A stretch of DNA of 64,000 nt from Rugosimonospora sp040255525 (GTDB lineage: Bacteria; Actinomycetota; Actinomycetes; Mycobacteriales; Micromonosporaceae). The notes below the pieces were generated by a model that searched no databases, was not told where the DNA came from, and saw only the letters and a list, made by a program, of their open reading frames with translations. Both the position numbers and the translations under genes were made by a program. The stretch spans positions 7,184 to 71,183 of the forward strand of contig JBDZVD010000023.1 of assembly GCA_040255525.1 (NCBI GenBank), written 5' to 3'. This document shows positions 48,564 through 57,313 of the stretch, in pieces; position 1 is the first letter of the stretch; each line of letters opens with the position of its first letter.

Positions 48564-50221
48564 CGGGGGGCTCCTGTCCGGGCGATGCGGCGCAGCCGGT
48601 GCATCACGTCGTTCGCGCCGCGGCCGAAGTAGTCGTGCAGCGTGGTGTACTCGGCGAACAGCGCGTCGTAGACCCCTGCCGCGGCCTCGTCCGGCTGGTA
48701 CACCGCCGGCTTCGCGCGGCCCATCCGGGCGGCGGCCGCCGGCACGTCGGGGTAGAGGCCGGCCGCGACCGCGGCGTGGATCGCCGATCCGAGCGCGGGC
48801 CCCTGCTCGGAGTCGATGACCGACAGCGGCATGCGGGTCACGTCGCTGTAGATCTGCATGATCATGGAATTCTTGACCAGGCCGCCGGCGACGATCAGCT
48901 CGGTGATGGGCACGTCCGCGGCGCGGAAGGTTTCGATGATGGTACGGGTGCCGAACGCGGTCGCCTCGACCAGCGCGCGGTACACGTCCTCGGGCCGGGT
49001 GGCCAGTGTCTCGCCGACCAGCACGCCGGACAGCTCGTGATCGACGAGCACCGACCGGTTGCCGGAGTGCCAGTCCAGCGCGATCAGCCCGTGCTGGCCG
49101 GGGCGCTGGGCGCTGGCCAGGCCGGTCAGGTGGTCGTGCACCGAGACGCCCGCCGCCGCGGCCGCCTCCGTGTACCGCGCGGGGACGAACCGCTCGACGA
49201 AGTGCCCGAAGATGTCGCCGACGCCGCTCTGCCCGGCCTCGTACCCCCACTTGCCCGCGACGATGCCCCCGTCCACGACGCCGCACATCCCGGGTACCGG
49301 CAGCGGCGCCTCGCCGTTGACCACGTGGCAGGTGGACGTACCGGTGATGGCGACCATCTGGCCCGGCCGCAGCGCGTTGCAGGCCGCGGCGGTGACGTGC
49401 GCGTCCACGTTGCCGACCGCCACCGCGATGCCCTCCGGCAGCCCGGTCCACGCCGCCGCCTCGGCGCTCAACCGGCCCGCCGCCTCGCCGAGCCGGCCGA
49501 TCGGCGCCTCCAGCTTGTCGGTGACGAAGTCGGCGAAGCCGGGGTGCAGGGCGCCCAGGAACTCCCGGCCCGGGTACGCGCCGTCCTGCAGGATGCCCTT
49601 GTACCCCGCCGAGCAGGCGTTGCGCACGTACCGGCCGGTCAGCTGCCAGATGATCCAGTCAGCCGCCTCGACCCAGCGCTCGACCCGCGCGTACGTCCGC
49701 GGGTCCTCCTCCAGCAGTTGCAGCGCCTTGGCGAACTCCCACTCGGAGGAGATCAGGCCGCCGTACCGCCCGATCCACGGCTCACCCCGCTCGTGCGCGA
49801 GCCGGTTGATCCGGTCGGCCTGGCCCTGCGCCGCGTGGTGCTTCCACAGCTTGACGTACGCGTGCGGGGTGCCGGCCAGGCCGTCGACCTCGTTGAGCGG
49901 GGTACCGTCGGCGAGCGTGGGTACCATCGTGCACGCGGTGAAGTCGGTGCCGATGCCGACGACGCTGGCCGGGTCGACCCCGGCGGCCGCGACCGCCCCG
50001 GGGACCGCGTGGCGCAGCACGTCGACGTAGTCGGACGGCACCTGAAGCGCCCAGTCCGGGGGCAGTGCCGTGCCGTCGGGCAGCGCCGTGGTGAGTACGC
50101 CGTGCCGGTACTCGTGCACCGCGTGCCCCAGCTCGGTGCCGTCGTCGGCGCGTACCACGACGGCGCGCCCGGACAGGGTGCCGAAGTCGATACCGACGAC
50201 GACAGGGACAGCATCAGTCAC
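48560..50221 (-). CDS. araB: L-ribulokinase
   Basis: A 553-residue FGGY-family kinase phosphorylating L-ribulose. It has the phosphate-1 motif VVVGIDFGTLSGRAVVV, the central GIGTDFTACTMVPTLADGTP, MVAITGTSTCHVVNGEAPLP and the adenosine motif ELIVAGGLVKNSMIMQIYSD. GTG 50221 is chosen because GAGGAG ends six bases upstream; ATG 50227 directly abuts that site. It is the first gene of araBDA and lies downstream of a LacI-type regulator on the same strand, with the operator at 50309-50322 between them. Confidence 0.95.
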   Translation of the reverse strand: MTDAVPVVVGIDFGTLSGRAVVVRADDGTELGHAVHEYRHGVLTTALPDGTALPPDWALQVPSDYVDVLRHAVPGAVAAAGVDPASVVGIGTDFTACTMVPTLADGTPLNEVDGLAGTPHAYVKLWKHHAAQGQADRINRLAHERGEPWIGRYGGLISSEWEFAKALQLLEEDPRTYARVERWVEAADWIIWQLTGRYVRNACSAGYKGILQDGAYPGREFLGALHPGFADFVTDKLEAPIGRLGEAAGRLSAEAAAWTGLPEGIAVAVGNVDAHVTAAACNALRPGQMVAITGTSTCHVVNGEAPLPVPGMCGVVDGGIVAGKWGYEAGQSGVGDIFGHFVERFVPARYTEAAAAAGVSVHDHLTGLASAQRPGQHGLIALDWHSGNRSVLVDHELSGVLVGETLATRPEDVYRALVEATAFGTRTIIETFRAADVPITELIVAGGLVKNSMIMQIYSDVTRMPLSVIDSEQGPALGSAIHAAVAAGLYPDVPAAAARMGRAKPAVYQPDEAAAGVYDALFAEYTTLHDYFGRGANDVMHRLRRIARTGAPR

Positions 50222-50308
50222 CGTCATCTCCTCGTGTGTGTCCGGACGGCCGCCCGGCATGCCGGGCCGGGAGCGCGGTCGGATGACACGCTCCGGTACG
50301 CCGTCGAT

Positions 50309-50322
50309 TGTTATCGCTAACA
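50309..50322. promoter_or_regulatory. arabinose operator TGTTATCGCTAACA
   Basis: A LacI-type palindrome (TGTTA arms, central CG) about 85 bp before araB. Twelve of its 14 bases match the perfect palindrome TGTTATCGATAACA found upstream of the GH43 arabinanase at 61837-61850, or all but the centre-adjacent position. The rest of the 350-bp interval before the LacI gene shows only a half site near 50518-50525. Confidence 0.65.
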
Positions 50323-50573
50323 TGGGTGGAGTCAATGGGTGCGCAGATCTTGCCTGATCGGCGCGGGTGCTGCCGGCCGGTGTGGGCTACCGGCGTCAGA
50401 ACCCGTTCTTACGTGGGCTTTTCTGGGAGGTGTGCGGATCGAGTCGCCGTGGAGCAGCGGGCCTCGTTGCTGCGGTCCGCAGGGAGCGTCGCCGTTGCCG
50501 AATTCAGTTTTGTAGTACGCTAACAACCGCCTCCGTCGATGACTAGATGGTCACTGGGCTACTACCGCCGGCA

Positions 50574-51587
50574 TCAACCCGGCGGCGGACCGACACTGCG
50601 GCGGGCGACCAGCCGGGGCGGGATGACGCGGCGCCCGCCGGCACGCTCGTCCGAATAGATCTGAGCCAACAGCAGGTCGAGGCTCGCCGCCGCGGCGGCG
50701 TCGAAGTCGGGACGCACCGTGGTCAGCGGCGGGATGTAGAACGCCGACTCCGGCACGTCGTCGAACCCGACGACGCTGACGTCCTCGGGCACCCGCCGGC
50801 CGCGCTCGTGCAGCGCGAGCATGATGCCCAGCGCCAGGTGGTCGTTGGCGGCGAAGACCGCGGTCACCTCGGCCATCCGGGCGAGCACCTGCCCGGCGTG
50901 ATAGCCCGAGGCCGCCGACCAGTCCGCCGGCATCAGCGGTGGAGCCTCCACACTCGCCTCCGACAGCGCTCGCCGCCAGCCGGCGATCCGGTCACGGCTG
51001 TCGAACCAGTCCTGCGGCCCGGACACGTGCCAGACGCTGCGATGCCCCGCCTCCAGCAGGTGGCGGGTGGCGGCGTGGCTGCCCGCCTCCTGGTCGACAG
51101 TGACCAGCTCGGTGGTCCGCCGCGGGTCGCCGTCGATGGTGACCAGCGGGACGTCCTCGGGCACGTGGTCCAGCGCCGCGTTGGCCGACTCGACCGGGGC
51201 GATCACCACCAGCCCGGCCACCCGCTGGTCGAGGTGGCGGTCGATCGCCTCGGTGATGAGCTTCTTGTCGAGTTCACGGACGCTTTCGACGCTGACCGTG
51301 TACCCGTGCGCCACCGCCGCCTGCTGCAACGCGGTGAGCGTGGCGGCCGGACCGTACAGCGTCGAGGACTGCGTCACCACCCCGATGACCTGCGACCGGC
51401 CGGTGGCCAGCGCCCGGGCGGCCCGGTTGGGCCGGTAGCCGAGTTCGGTGATGGCCGCGTGCACCCGCAGCCGCGTCTGCGCCGTGACGTTCGGGTGGCC
51501 GTTGAGCACCCGGGACACGGTCTGGTGGGACACGCCCGCGAGCCTGGCCACGTCGGTCATCGCCGGCTCGCGGGGGCTTCTCGGCAT
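50574..51587 (-). CDS. LacI family transcriptional regulator, probably of arabinose utilisation
   Basis: A 337-residue LacI/GalR repressor. The helix-turn-helix is MTDVARLAGVSHQTVSRVLN with hinge helix YRPNRAARALATGRSQVIGV, followed by a periplasmic-binding-protein-like effector domain (VAGLVVIAPVESANAAL, VVGFDDVPESAFYIPPLTTV). ATG 51587 has GAGG four bases upstream; GTG 51608 would add seven residues. It precedes araBDA on the same strand, so it is the natural candidate to bind TGTTA-N4-TAACA sites at araB and at the arabinanase gene. The effector is presumably L-arabinose or an arabino-oligosaccharide. Confidence 0.9.
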   Translation of the reverse strand: MPRSPREPAMTDVARLAGVSHQTVSRVLNGHPNVTAQTRLRVHAAITELGYRPNRAARALATGRSQVIGVVTQSSTLYGPAATLTALQQAAVAHGYTVSVESVRELDKKLITEAIDRHLDQRVAGLVVIAPVESANAALDHVPEDVPLVTIDGDPRRTTELVTVDQEAGSHAATRHLLEAGHRSVWHVSGPQDWFDSRDRIAGWRRALSEASVEAPPLMPADWSAASGYHAGQVLARMAEVTAVFAANDHLALGIMLALHERGRRVPEDVSVVGFDDVPESAFYIPPLTTVRPDFDAAAAASLDLLLAQIYSDERAGGRRVIPPRLVARRSVGPPPG

Positions 51588-51740
51588 CGATCCTCGCTCG
51601 GTGCGCACTGCTGAGGCCGGGTGGCCGCACCCGGGCCGCGGGGTAGCCGCCCGGATCGTCCAGTGTAGTCGGCTGCGAAATCACCCGGTGTGCCGCAGGA
51701 CCTGCGGCAAGTCGGTGCCGCCGGGGCTTAACGTGGGACG

Positions 51741-52754
51741 ATGACATCGAACGTAAGCCAGCCCTCGGCCTGGCAACTGCTGGTGCCGCTCACCGATCTG
51801 GTGACCCCGATGGCGGTCCGGGTGGCCGCCACGCTGCGGCTGGCCGATTTGATCGCCGGCGGTACCGAACAGGTCGACGACCTGGCACAGCGAACCGGTA
51901 CCGACGCCGACGCGCTGGGCCGGGTGCTGCGGCAGCTGACCTGCCACGGGGTGTTCGCCGAGCCCTCGCCGGGGCGGTTCACCCTCAATGACCTCGCCGA
52001 ACTGCTCCGGTCGGATCACCCGGCCGGGATGCGGGCGATGTTCGACCTGAATGAGTTCGGCGGCCGGATGGATCTGGTGTTCACCGAGCTGATGAGCACG
52101 GTCCGCACCGGCCGACCCGCGTGGGAGGCCGCCTTCGGCATGCCGTTCTGGGACTACCTCGCCGCCGAACCCGCCCTGGCAGCGTCGTTCGACGCGATGA
52201 TGGCGGGCTCGACGCGGACCGCGGCCGCCGCCGCGTACGACTGGTCGGGGGTGCGGCACGTCGTCGATGTCGGCGGCGGAACCGGGGCGCTGCTGGCCGA
52301 GGTGCTGCGGGCCGATGCCGGCATCCGGGGCACCCTCGTCGACCTGCCCGACACGGTGGCCCGGGGGCGCCGGCTGCTTGCCGAGCGCGGACTGGACGGG
52401 CGGTGCGACTTCGTCGGGCAGAGCTTCTTCGACCCGCTGCCGGCCGGTGCGGACGTGTACCTGCTCGCCGCCGTGCTGCACGACTGGGACGACGAGCAGG
52501 CCACCGCGATCCTGCGGCGGTGTGCCGAGGCCGCCGGTGAGCGCGGCCGTGTGGTCATCGTCGAGTCGCACGGCACCGCCGGCGACGATCCCGCCATGTT
52601 CGCCGAGATGAGCCTTCGCATGCTGGTACTTTCCGGTGGGCGGGAGCGCGGCGTGGAGGACTACCGGGCGCTGGCGGAGGCGGCTGGGCTGGCGGCGACC
52701 GGCGTCCGGACGCTGCCGTCGGGTCTTGTCGTCATCGACTGCCGGTCCGCGTGA
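51741..52754 (+). CDS. SAM-dependent O-methyltransferase (plant-type fold)
   Basis: A 337-residue small-molecule O-methyltransferase with an N-terminal winged-helix dimerisation domain (VRVAATLRLADLIAGGTEQV) and a Rossmann domain: SAM motif VVDVGGGTGALLAEVLRA, DLPDTVARGRRLL, and the catalytic-His region LLAAVLHDWDDEQATAILRR. Relatives tailor aromatic polyketides and other natural products; the substrate is unknown. The ATG at 51741 lies six bases after TAACGT (51729-51734), with no ribosome binding site, so it is likely leaderless. Confidence 0.9.
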   Translation: MTSNVSQPSAWQLLVPLTDLVTPMAVRVAATLRLADLIAGGTEQVDDLAQRTGTDADALGRVLRQLTCHGVFAEPSPGRFTLNDLAELLRSDHPAGMRAMFDLNEFGGRMDLVFTELMSTVRTGRPAWEAAFGMPFWDYLAAEPALAASFDAMMAGSTRTAAAAAYDWSGVRHVVDVGGGTGALLAEVLRADAGIRGTLVDLPDTVARGRRLLAERGLDGRCDFVGQSFFDPLPAGADVYLLAAVLHDWDDEQATAILRRCAEAAGERGRVVIVESHGTAGDDPAMFAEMSLRMLVLSGGRERGVEDYRALAEAAGLAATGVRTLPSGLVVIDCRSA

Positions 52755-52942
52755 TCGGACCGGTCCACGCCGGTTCGAGGTCGGGTCCGGCGGCCGGCCG
52801 TACCGCGGACGTCTACGCGCCGCGCGTGCTGTGCGAGGTCGAACGGACCGGGCTGTTCGGGAACGAGGTCCGGCCCTCGACGGTGCGTACCGACACCGAC
52901 CGTCTCCTGGCCCTGTTCGGGCGGGAGCGCCGGCGGATCTGA
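52751..52942 (+). CDS. short hypothetical protein coupled to the methyltransferase
   Basis: A 63-codon frame whose GTG overlaps the methyltransferase stop (GTGA), the usual layout of translational coupling. It encodes VIGPVHAGSRSGPAAGRTAD and, later, RPSTVRTDTDRLLALFGRER. No family is recognised. It could be a real coupled small protein or the residue of a deleted downstream gene. A terminator follows. Confidence 0.3.
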   Translation: MIGPVHAGSRSGPAAGRTADVYAPRVLCEVERTGLFGNEVRPSTVRTDTDRLLALFGRERRRI

Positions 52943-52947
52943 CCGGG

Positions 52948-52983
52948 CGTGTCCGGGCCCCTCATCGCGGGGGCCGGGACACG
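52948..52983. terminator. hairpin between convergent genes
   Basis: The 14-bp arms (52948-52961 and 52970-52983) have one mismatch. It separates the methyltransferase transcription unit from the convergent membrane-protein gene ending at 53020. Confidence 0.6.
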
Positions 52984-53019
52984 CGCCGGACCGGGGATCG
53001 GAGGCTGGCCGCCGTCCGG

Positions 53020-53595
53020 TCACGCCGCGACGGGCTGCCGGTTGCCCAGCAGGTCGGCCTCGGCCGGCACCCGGCGAGCGTGCCAGAGGCCGAACGCGAC
53101 CAGGATGGCCATCAGCGCCGCCAGGATGAACGCGGCGACCCCGGCCCAGAGGGCGATGGTGGCGAACACCGAGAACGCGTACGCCTCGAGCAGCAGGCCG
53201 CGCAGTGTGGTGCCCTGGAAGCTGGTCTGCACCTCGGCGGCGAGTTTCGGGTCGTCCGGGTTCGCCCGGGCGGCGGCGCTGACCTGCGAGTAGACGCCGC
53301 CGTACGGCATCTCGGACAGGTGCACGGCGATGAAGTGGTCGGCGTACGCCTTGGCCTGGGCGCCGGTGGTCAGCGGCTGTCCGGCGTACTGGTCGAGGTA
53401 CGGGCCGATCCGGGGATCGGCGAGTTCCTGGCTGCCCTTCTCCGGGAAGACGATTTGCTGCTGGGCGAGCTGACTGTGCACGTTGGAGTTGGCGAAGCTG
53501 TAGCCCCACAAGGCCAGCGCCCCGGTGACCAGCAGCATGACAACGGTGACCAGGCCGCCGAGGCTGGCCAGAATGTCGAAGACCTTGCGGCGCAT
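53020..53595 (-). CDS. hypothetical membrane protein with large extracytoplasmic loop
   Basis: A 191-residue protein: one N-terminal span (LVTVVMLLVTGALALWGYSF), about 100 extracytoplasmic residues (VHSQLAQQQIVFPEKGSQEL onward), and two spans at the end (FSVFATIALWAGVAAFILAA and ILVAFGLWHARR). The family is widespread in actinobacteria and sometimes mislabelled LigA; its function is unknown. The ATG at 53595 has AAGGA further upstream. It stands alone between the methyltransferase and the aldo/keto reductase. Confidence 0.72.
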   Translation of the reverse strand: MRRKVFDILASLGGLVTVVMLLVTGALALWGYSFANSNVHSQLAQQQIVFPEKGSQELADPRIGPYLDQYAGQPLTTGAQAKAYADHFIAVHLSEMPYGGVYSQVSAAARANPDDPKLAAEVQTSFQGTTLRGLLLEAYAFSVFATIALWAGVAAFILAALMAILVAFGLWHARRVPAEADLLGNRQPVAA

Positions 53596-53892
53596 CGAGG
53601 ATCACATCCTTCTCTCATCAAGTCCTGCCGCCAGGCTGATCGATCCCGGCATGCCTGAGCCAGATCCGGGTGGCACCGTCGCGGCCGGGACCTTGGTCCT
53701 GTCTGGCCGGCCCGTTGATCCCGTCGCGGCGAGGTCGAGTGCGCTGGCTCTCAGTCCCCGCTGCTGTCCAGGCGGCGAGCCCCGCCCTAAGCTCGATCGC
53801 GAATGACCTACCCCGGCAGCCTCGTGCCGGCGGCGCACGGATCGGCGCCGCACCGCGACCACGTGGCCATCGGATCGAAGGAGCCGTGTCCC

Positions 53893-54756
53893 ATGCCCGA
53901 TCACAAGCCCGTCAGTGCCGGCGCCGCTGGCACCATCGACCTCGGCGGCGACCTGACCGTCAACCGCCTCGGCTTTGGTGCGATGCGCATCACGGGCGAC
54001 GGCATCTGGGGCGACCCCGCGGACCGCAACGAAGCCAGGGCCGTGCTGCGCCGCGCCGTGGAGTTGGGGATCAACTTCATCGACACGGCGGACTCCTACG
54101 GTCCGTACATCAGTGAGGCGCTGATCGCCGAGGCACTGCACCCGTATCCGGACGATCTGGTCATCGCCACCAAGGGTGGGCTGGAACGGACCGGTCCCGG
54201 GCAGTGGCCCAGCAACGGGCGGCCGGAGCACCTGATCCAGGCCTGCGAGGGCAGCCTGCGGCGGCTGAAGCTGGAGCAGATCCCGCTGTACCAGTTCCAC
54301 CGGCCCGACCCGGCGGTGCCGCTGGAGGACTCGATCGGAGCCCTGCTCACGCTGAAGGAGCAGGGGAAGATCCGGCACATCGGGGTGTCCAACGTCACCG
54401 AGGAGCAGCTGCGGCGGATCCAGCGGCTGACCCCGGTGGTGTCCATCCAGAACCGGTACAACGTGGCGGACCGCGCGTCGGAGTCGCTGGTCGACCTGTG
54501 CGAGCAGGAGCAAATGGTGTTCCTGCCCTGGGCGCCGATCCAGGACCTGAACGGCAACACCACCATCCAGGAGATCGCCCGGCACCACGACGCGAGCCCG
54601 CGCCAGATCGTGCTCGCCTGGCTGCTGGCCCGGTCGCCGTCGATGCTGCCCATCCCCGGGACCGGCTCGGTGTCCCACCTGGAGGACAACCTGGCCGCCG
54701 CGGCCGTCGCGCTGACCCCGGACGAGGTGGCCCAGGTCACCAAGGCGCAGCACTGA
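53893..54756 (+). CDS. aldo/keto reductase
   Basis: A 287-residue NADPH-dependent oxidoreductase with the (alpha/beta)8 barrel of the AKR family. The catalytic tetrad is visible: Asp in NFIDTADSYGPYISEALI (with the Tyr), Lys in VIATKGGLERTGPG and His in YQFHRPDPAVPL. IRHIGVSNVTEEQLRRIQ and MLPIPGTGSVSHLEDNL form the cofactor-binding end. ATG 53893 is chosen for AAGGAG nine bases upstream and the usual AKR length; ATG 53803 would add 30 residues. The substrate is unknown. Confidence 0.88.
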   Translation: MPDHKPVSAGAAGTIDLGGDLTVNRLGFGAMRITGDGIWGDPADRNEARAVLRRAVELGINFIDTADSYGPYISEALIAEALHPYPDDLVIATKGGLERTGPGQWPSNGRPEHLIQACEGSLRRLKLEQIPLYQFHRPDPAVPLEDSIGALLTLKEQGKIRHIGVSNVTEEQLRRIQRLTPVVSIQNRYNVADRASESLVDLCEQEQMVFLPWAPIQDLNGNTTIQEIARHHDASPRQIVLAWLLARSPSMLPIPGTGSVSHLEDNLAAAAVALTPDEVAQVTKAQH

Positions 54757-54823
54757 CCGTCACCGACCCGCCGGAGTAGCTTTGGTCGCCGCTGGAGACC
54801 ATTCGCGACGGCGGGGGCGCACG

Positions 54824-55588
54824 ATGGCGACAAAGATGCCCAACGGGGCCGGGCGGTCCGGCGGTGCCGGCCGTCCCGTCACGGAAGCGGACAGACGCGC
54901 CCGGATCGCCGCCGCCAAGGCGCCCGCCGCACCTACCCGGCGCCGGGGCCGGCTGACCAGGTGGGGCATCGGCGGCGGGGTGGCGGCGGCGATCGTCGCC
55001 CTGATCGTGGTGGGCCTGGTGGTCCTCACCGGTGGGAGGCCGGCCAGCACCGCGATTCCGGCCACTCCGGCCACTCCGGCCACTCCGGCCACCACGGCCG
55101 GCGGCCGGGACAGCGCTCCGCCGTGGCCGGCACCGGCCGACGTCCCGGCGGCGGTCCGGGCCGCCGGGCTGCCGATGCTCGGCGCCGAGGGTACGACCCT
55201 GCACATCCACGCCCACCTGGACGTGATCGTCAACGGTCAGCCGGTGAGCGTGCCGGCCGAGGTGGGCATCGACGGCGCGACCCAGCAGATCAGCCCCCTG
55301 CACACGCACGATACGACGGGCGTCATCCACGTCGAGTCGCCGATGCAGGCCACGTTCACGCTCGGACAGTTCTTCACCGAGTGGCAGGTCTCCCTGTCCA
55401 GCGACCACATCGGCTCGCTGACCGCCGACGCCACCCACCAACTGCGCGCGTACGTCAACGGCAAGGCGGTCGACGGCGATCCCGCCGCGATCGTGCTGCA
55501 CGCGCATGACGAGATCGCCCTGGTCTACGGGACCGCGGCCGGGCAGCGCGACGTTCCTTCCTCGTACGCCTTCGCCCCGGGGCTGTGA
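54824..55588 (+). CDS. membrane-anchored protein with His-rich extracytoplasmic domain
   Basis: A 254-residue protein. A basic cytoplasmic N-terminus (about 45 residues) precedes one span, GGGVAAAIVALIVVGLVVLT, then a low-complexity ATPATPATP linker. The extracytoplasmic domain has EGTTLHIHAHLDVIVNGQPV, ISPLHTHDTTGVIHVESP, FTLGQFFTEWQVSL and IVLHAHDEIALVYG. The regularly placed His residues suggest metal binding, but I do not recognise a characterised family. A TAGCTT element at 54777-54782 may be the -10. It is the only gene between the aldo/keto reductase and gnd. Confidence 0.65.
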   Translation: MATKMPNGAGRSGGAGRPVTEADRRARIAAAKAPAAPTRRRGRLTRWGIGGGVAAAIVALIVVGLVVLTGGRPASTAIPATPATPATPATTAGGRDSAPPWPAPADVPAAVRAAGLPMLGAEGTTLHIHAHLDVIVNGQPVSVPAEVGIDGATQQISPLHTHDTTGVIHVESPMQATFTLGQFFTEWQVSLSSDHIGSLTADATHQLRAYVNGKAVDGDPAAIVLHAHDEIALVYGTAAGQRDVPSSYAFAPGL

Positions 55589-55782
55589 CCGGCGCCCGAC
55601 GGCTCGCGGAACCCCGTGCGCGGGGCGGGAATCTCGCGGGTAACGGGAATCTCGCAGGGCACGGGGGTGCGGACCGGAGCCGTCCCACCAGTCGGCGGCC
55701 GGCGACCCGACGCCGGCCGGTTCCACTAGGCTCGACTGGTCCGGCGGTCACGGGACGGCCACGGCGACAGGCGGGTGACGCG

Positions 55783-57261
55783 ATGAGTGAGCAGCCGACT
55801 CCGGTTCGGGGCACAGCGCAGATCGGGGTGACCGGACTGGCGGTTATGGGTCGCAACCTGGCCCGCAATCTCGCCCGGCACGGCTTCGTGGTCGCCCTGC
55901 ACAACCGGTCCGTGGAGCGCACCCGCAGCCTCGTGGCCGAGCACGGCCACGAGGGCACGTTCCTGCCCAGCGAGTCGTTGGCCGACTTCGTCGCCTCGCT
56001 GGAGCGGCCCCGGGCGGTCATCGTGATGGTGAAGGCCGGCGGGCCGACCGACGCGGTCATCGACGAGCTGGTGCCGCTGCTTTCGCCGGGCGACATCGTG
56101 GTCGACTGCGGCAACGCGCACTACGCCGACACCCGCCGCCGCGAGGAGGCGCTGCGCGAGCACGGGCTGCACTTCGTCGGCACCGGCGTGTCCGGCGGCG
56201 AGGAGGGCGCCCTGCACGGGCCGAGCATCATGCCGGGCGGCTCGGACGAGTCCTACGCCAAGCTCGGGCCGATCTTCGAGTCGATCGCGGCGCAGGTCGA
56301 CGACGTGCCGTGCTGCGTGCACATCGGCCCGGACGGCGCCGGGCACTTCGTCAAGATGGTGCACAACGGCATCGAGTACGCCGACATGCAGCTCATCGCG
56401 GAGGCGTACGACCTGCTGCGCGCGGGACTGTCGGCCGGCCCGGCGGAGATCGCGGAGATCTTCCGCGATTGGAACAGCGGTGAGCTGGGATCGTTCCTGA
56501 TCGAGATCACCGCCGACGTGCTGGCGCACACCGACCCGGGCACCGGCAAGCCGTTCGTGGACATCGTGTTGGATCAGGCCGAGCAGAAGGGCACCGGCCG
56601 GTGGACCGTGCAGAGCGCCCTCGACCTGGGCATCCCGATCACCGGCATCGCCGAGGCCACGTTCGCCCGGTCGCTGTCCGGCCACGCCGACCAGCGCAGG
56701 ATCGCCGCCCGGACGTTCGCCGGCACCGGCAACGACTCGTGGATGGTCCCCGACCGGGACACCTTCGTCGAGGACGTGCGCAAGGCGCTGCTCGCGTCGA
56801 AGATCGTCGCGTACGCGCAGGGCTTCGACCACATCCGCGCGGGCAGCCAGGAGTACGGCTGGGACATCGACCTGGGCGCCGTGTCCACGATCTGGCGGGG
56901 CGGCTGCATCATCCGGGCCCGGTTCCTCGACCGGATCCGGGAGGCCTACGACGAGCGGCCCGACCTGGCCACGCTGATGGCCGCGCCGTACTTCGCGAAG
57001 GCGATCCTCGACGGCGTACCGAGCTGGCGCCGGGTGGTCGGCGACGCGGTCCGGGCCGGCATCCCCACCCCGGCGTTCTCCTCCTCGCTGGCGTACTTCG
57101 ACGCGCTGCGCCGCAACCGGCTGCCGGCCGCCCTGATCCAGGGGTTGCGGGACAACTTCGGCGCGCACACGTACTGCCGGGTCGACCGCGAGGGCAGCTT
57201 CCACACGCTGTGGGCCGGCGACCGGTCCGAGACCGGGGGAGCCGAGGCCGCCTCGGCCTGA
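55783..57261 (+). CDS. gnd: 6-phosphogluconate dehydrogenase (decarboxylating)
   Basis: A 492-residue NADP-type enzyme making ribulose-5-phosphate. Motifs: Rossmann GVTGLAVMGRNLARNLARHG, active-site VSGGEEGALHGPSIMPGG, GHFVKMVHNGIEYADMQLIA (catalytic Lys), DIVLDQAEQKGTGRWTVQSA and, near the C-terminus, IQGLRDNFGAHTYCRVDREG. Length fits the long, homodimeric form. The ATG at 55783 has AGGCGGG upstream; TAGGCT at 55727-55732 is a plausible -10, giving a leader of about 45 bases. It links hexose and pentose metabolism with the nearby arabinose genes. Confidence 0.96.
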   Translation: MSEQPTPVRGTAQIGVTGLAVMGRNLARNLARHGFVVALHNRSVERTRSLVAEHGHEGTFLPSESLADFVASLERPRAVIVMVKAGGPTDAVIDELVPLLSPGDIVVDCGNAHYADTRRREEALREHGLHFVGTGVSGGEEGALHGPSIMPGGSDESYAKLGPIFESIAAQVDDVPCCVHIGPDGAGHFVKMVHNGIEYADMQLIAEAYDLLRAGLSAGPAEIAEIFRDWNSGELGSFLIEITADVLAHTDPGTGKPFVDIVLDQAEQKGTGRWTVQSALDLGIPITGIAEATFARSLSGHADQRRIAARTFAGTGNDSWMVPDRDTFVEDVRKALLASKIVAYAQGFDHIRAGSQEYGWDIDLGAVSTIWRGGCIIRARFLDRIREAYDERPDLATLMAAPYFAKAILDGVPSWRRVVGDAVRAGIPTPAFSSSLAYFDALRRNRLPAALIQGLRDNFGAHTYCRVDREGSFHTLWAGDRSETGGAEAASA

Positions 57262-57295
57262 TCGCGTCCGCCGGGTCGACCGCACGGTGGGGCGG

Positions 57296-57313
57296 CCGGT
57301 CAGAGCTGACCGG
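57296..57313. terminator. short hairpin between gnd and the LLM gene
   Basis: Perfect 8-bp arms CCGGTCAG and CTGACCGG around AG, overlapping the stop codon of the convergent LLM-hemerythrin gene. Weak; a second small dyad lies at the very end of gnd (57241-57257). Confidence 0.4.

Noticed and set aside
50509..50525. Second arabinose operator near the LacI gene
   Set aside because: Only one half (GCTAACA) fits; the other half and the spacing do not.
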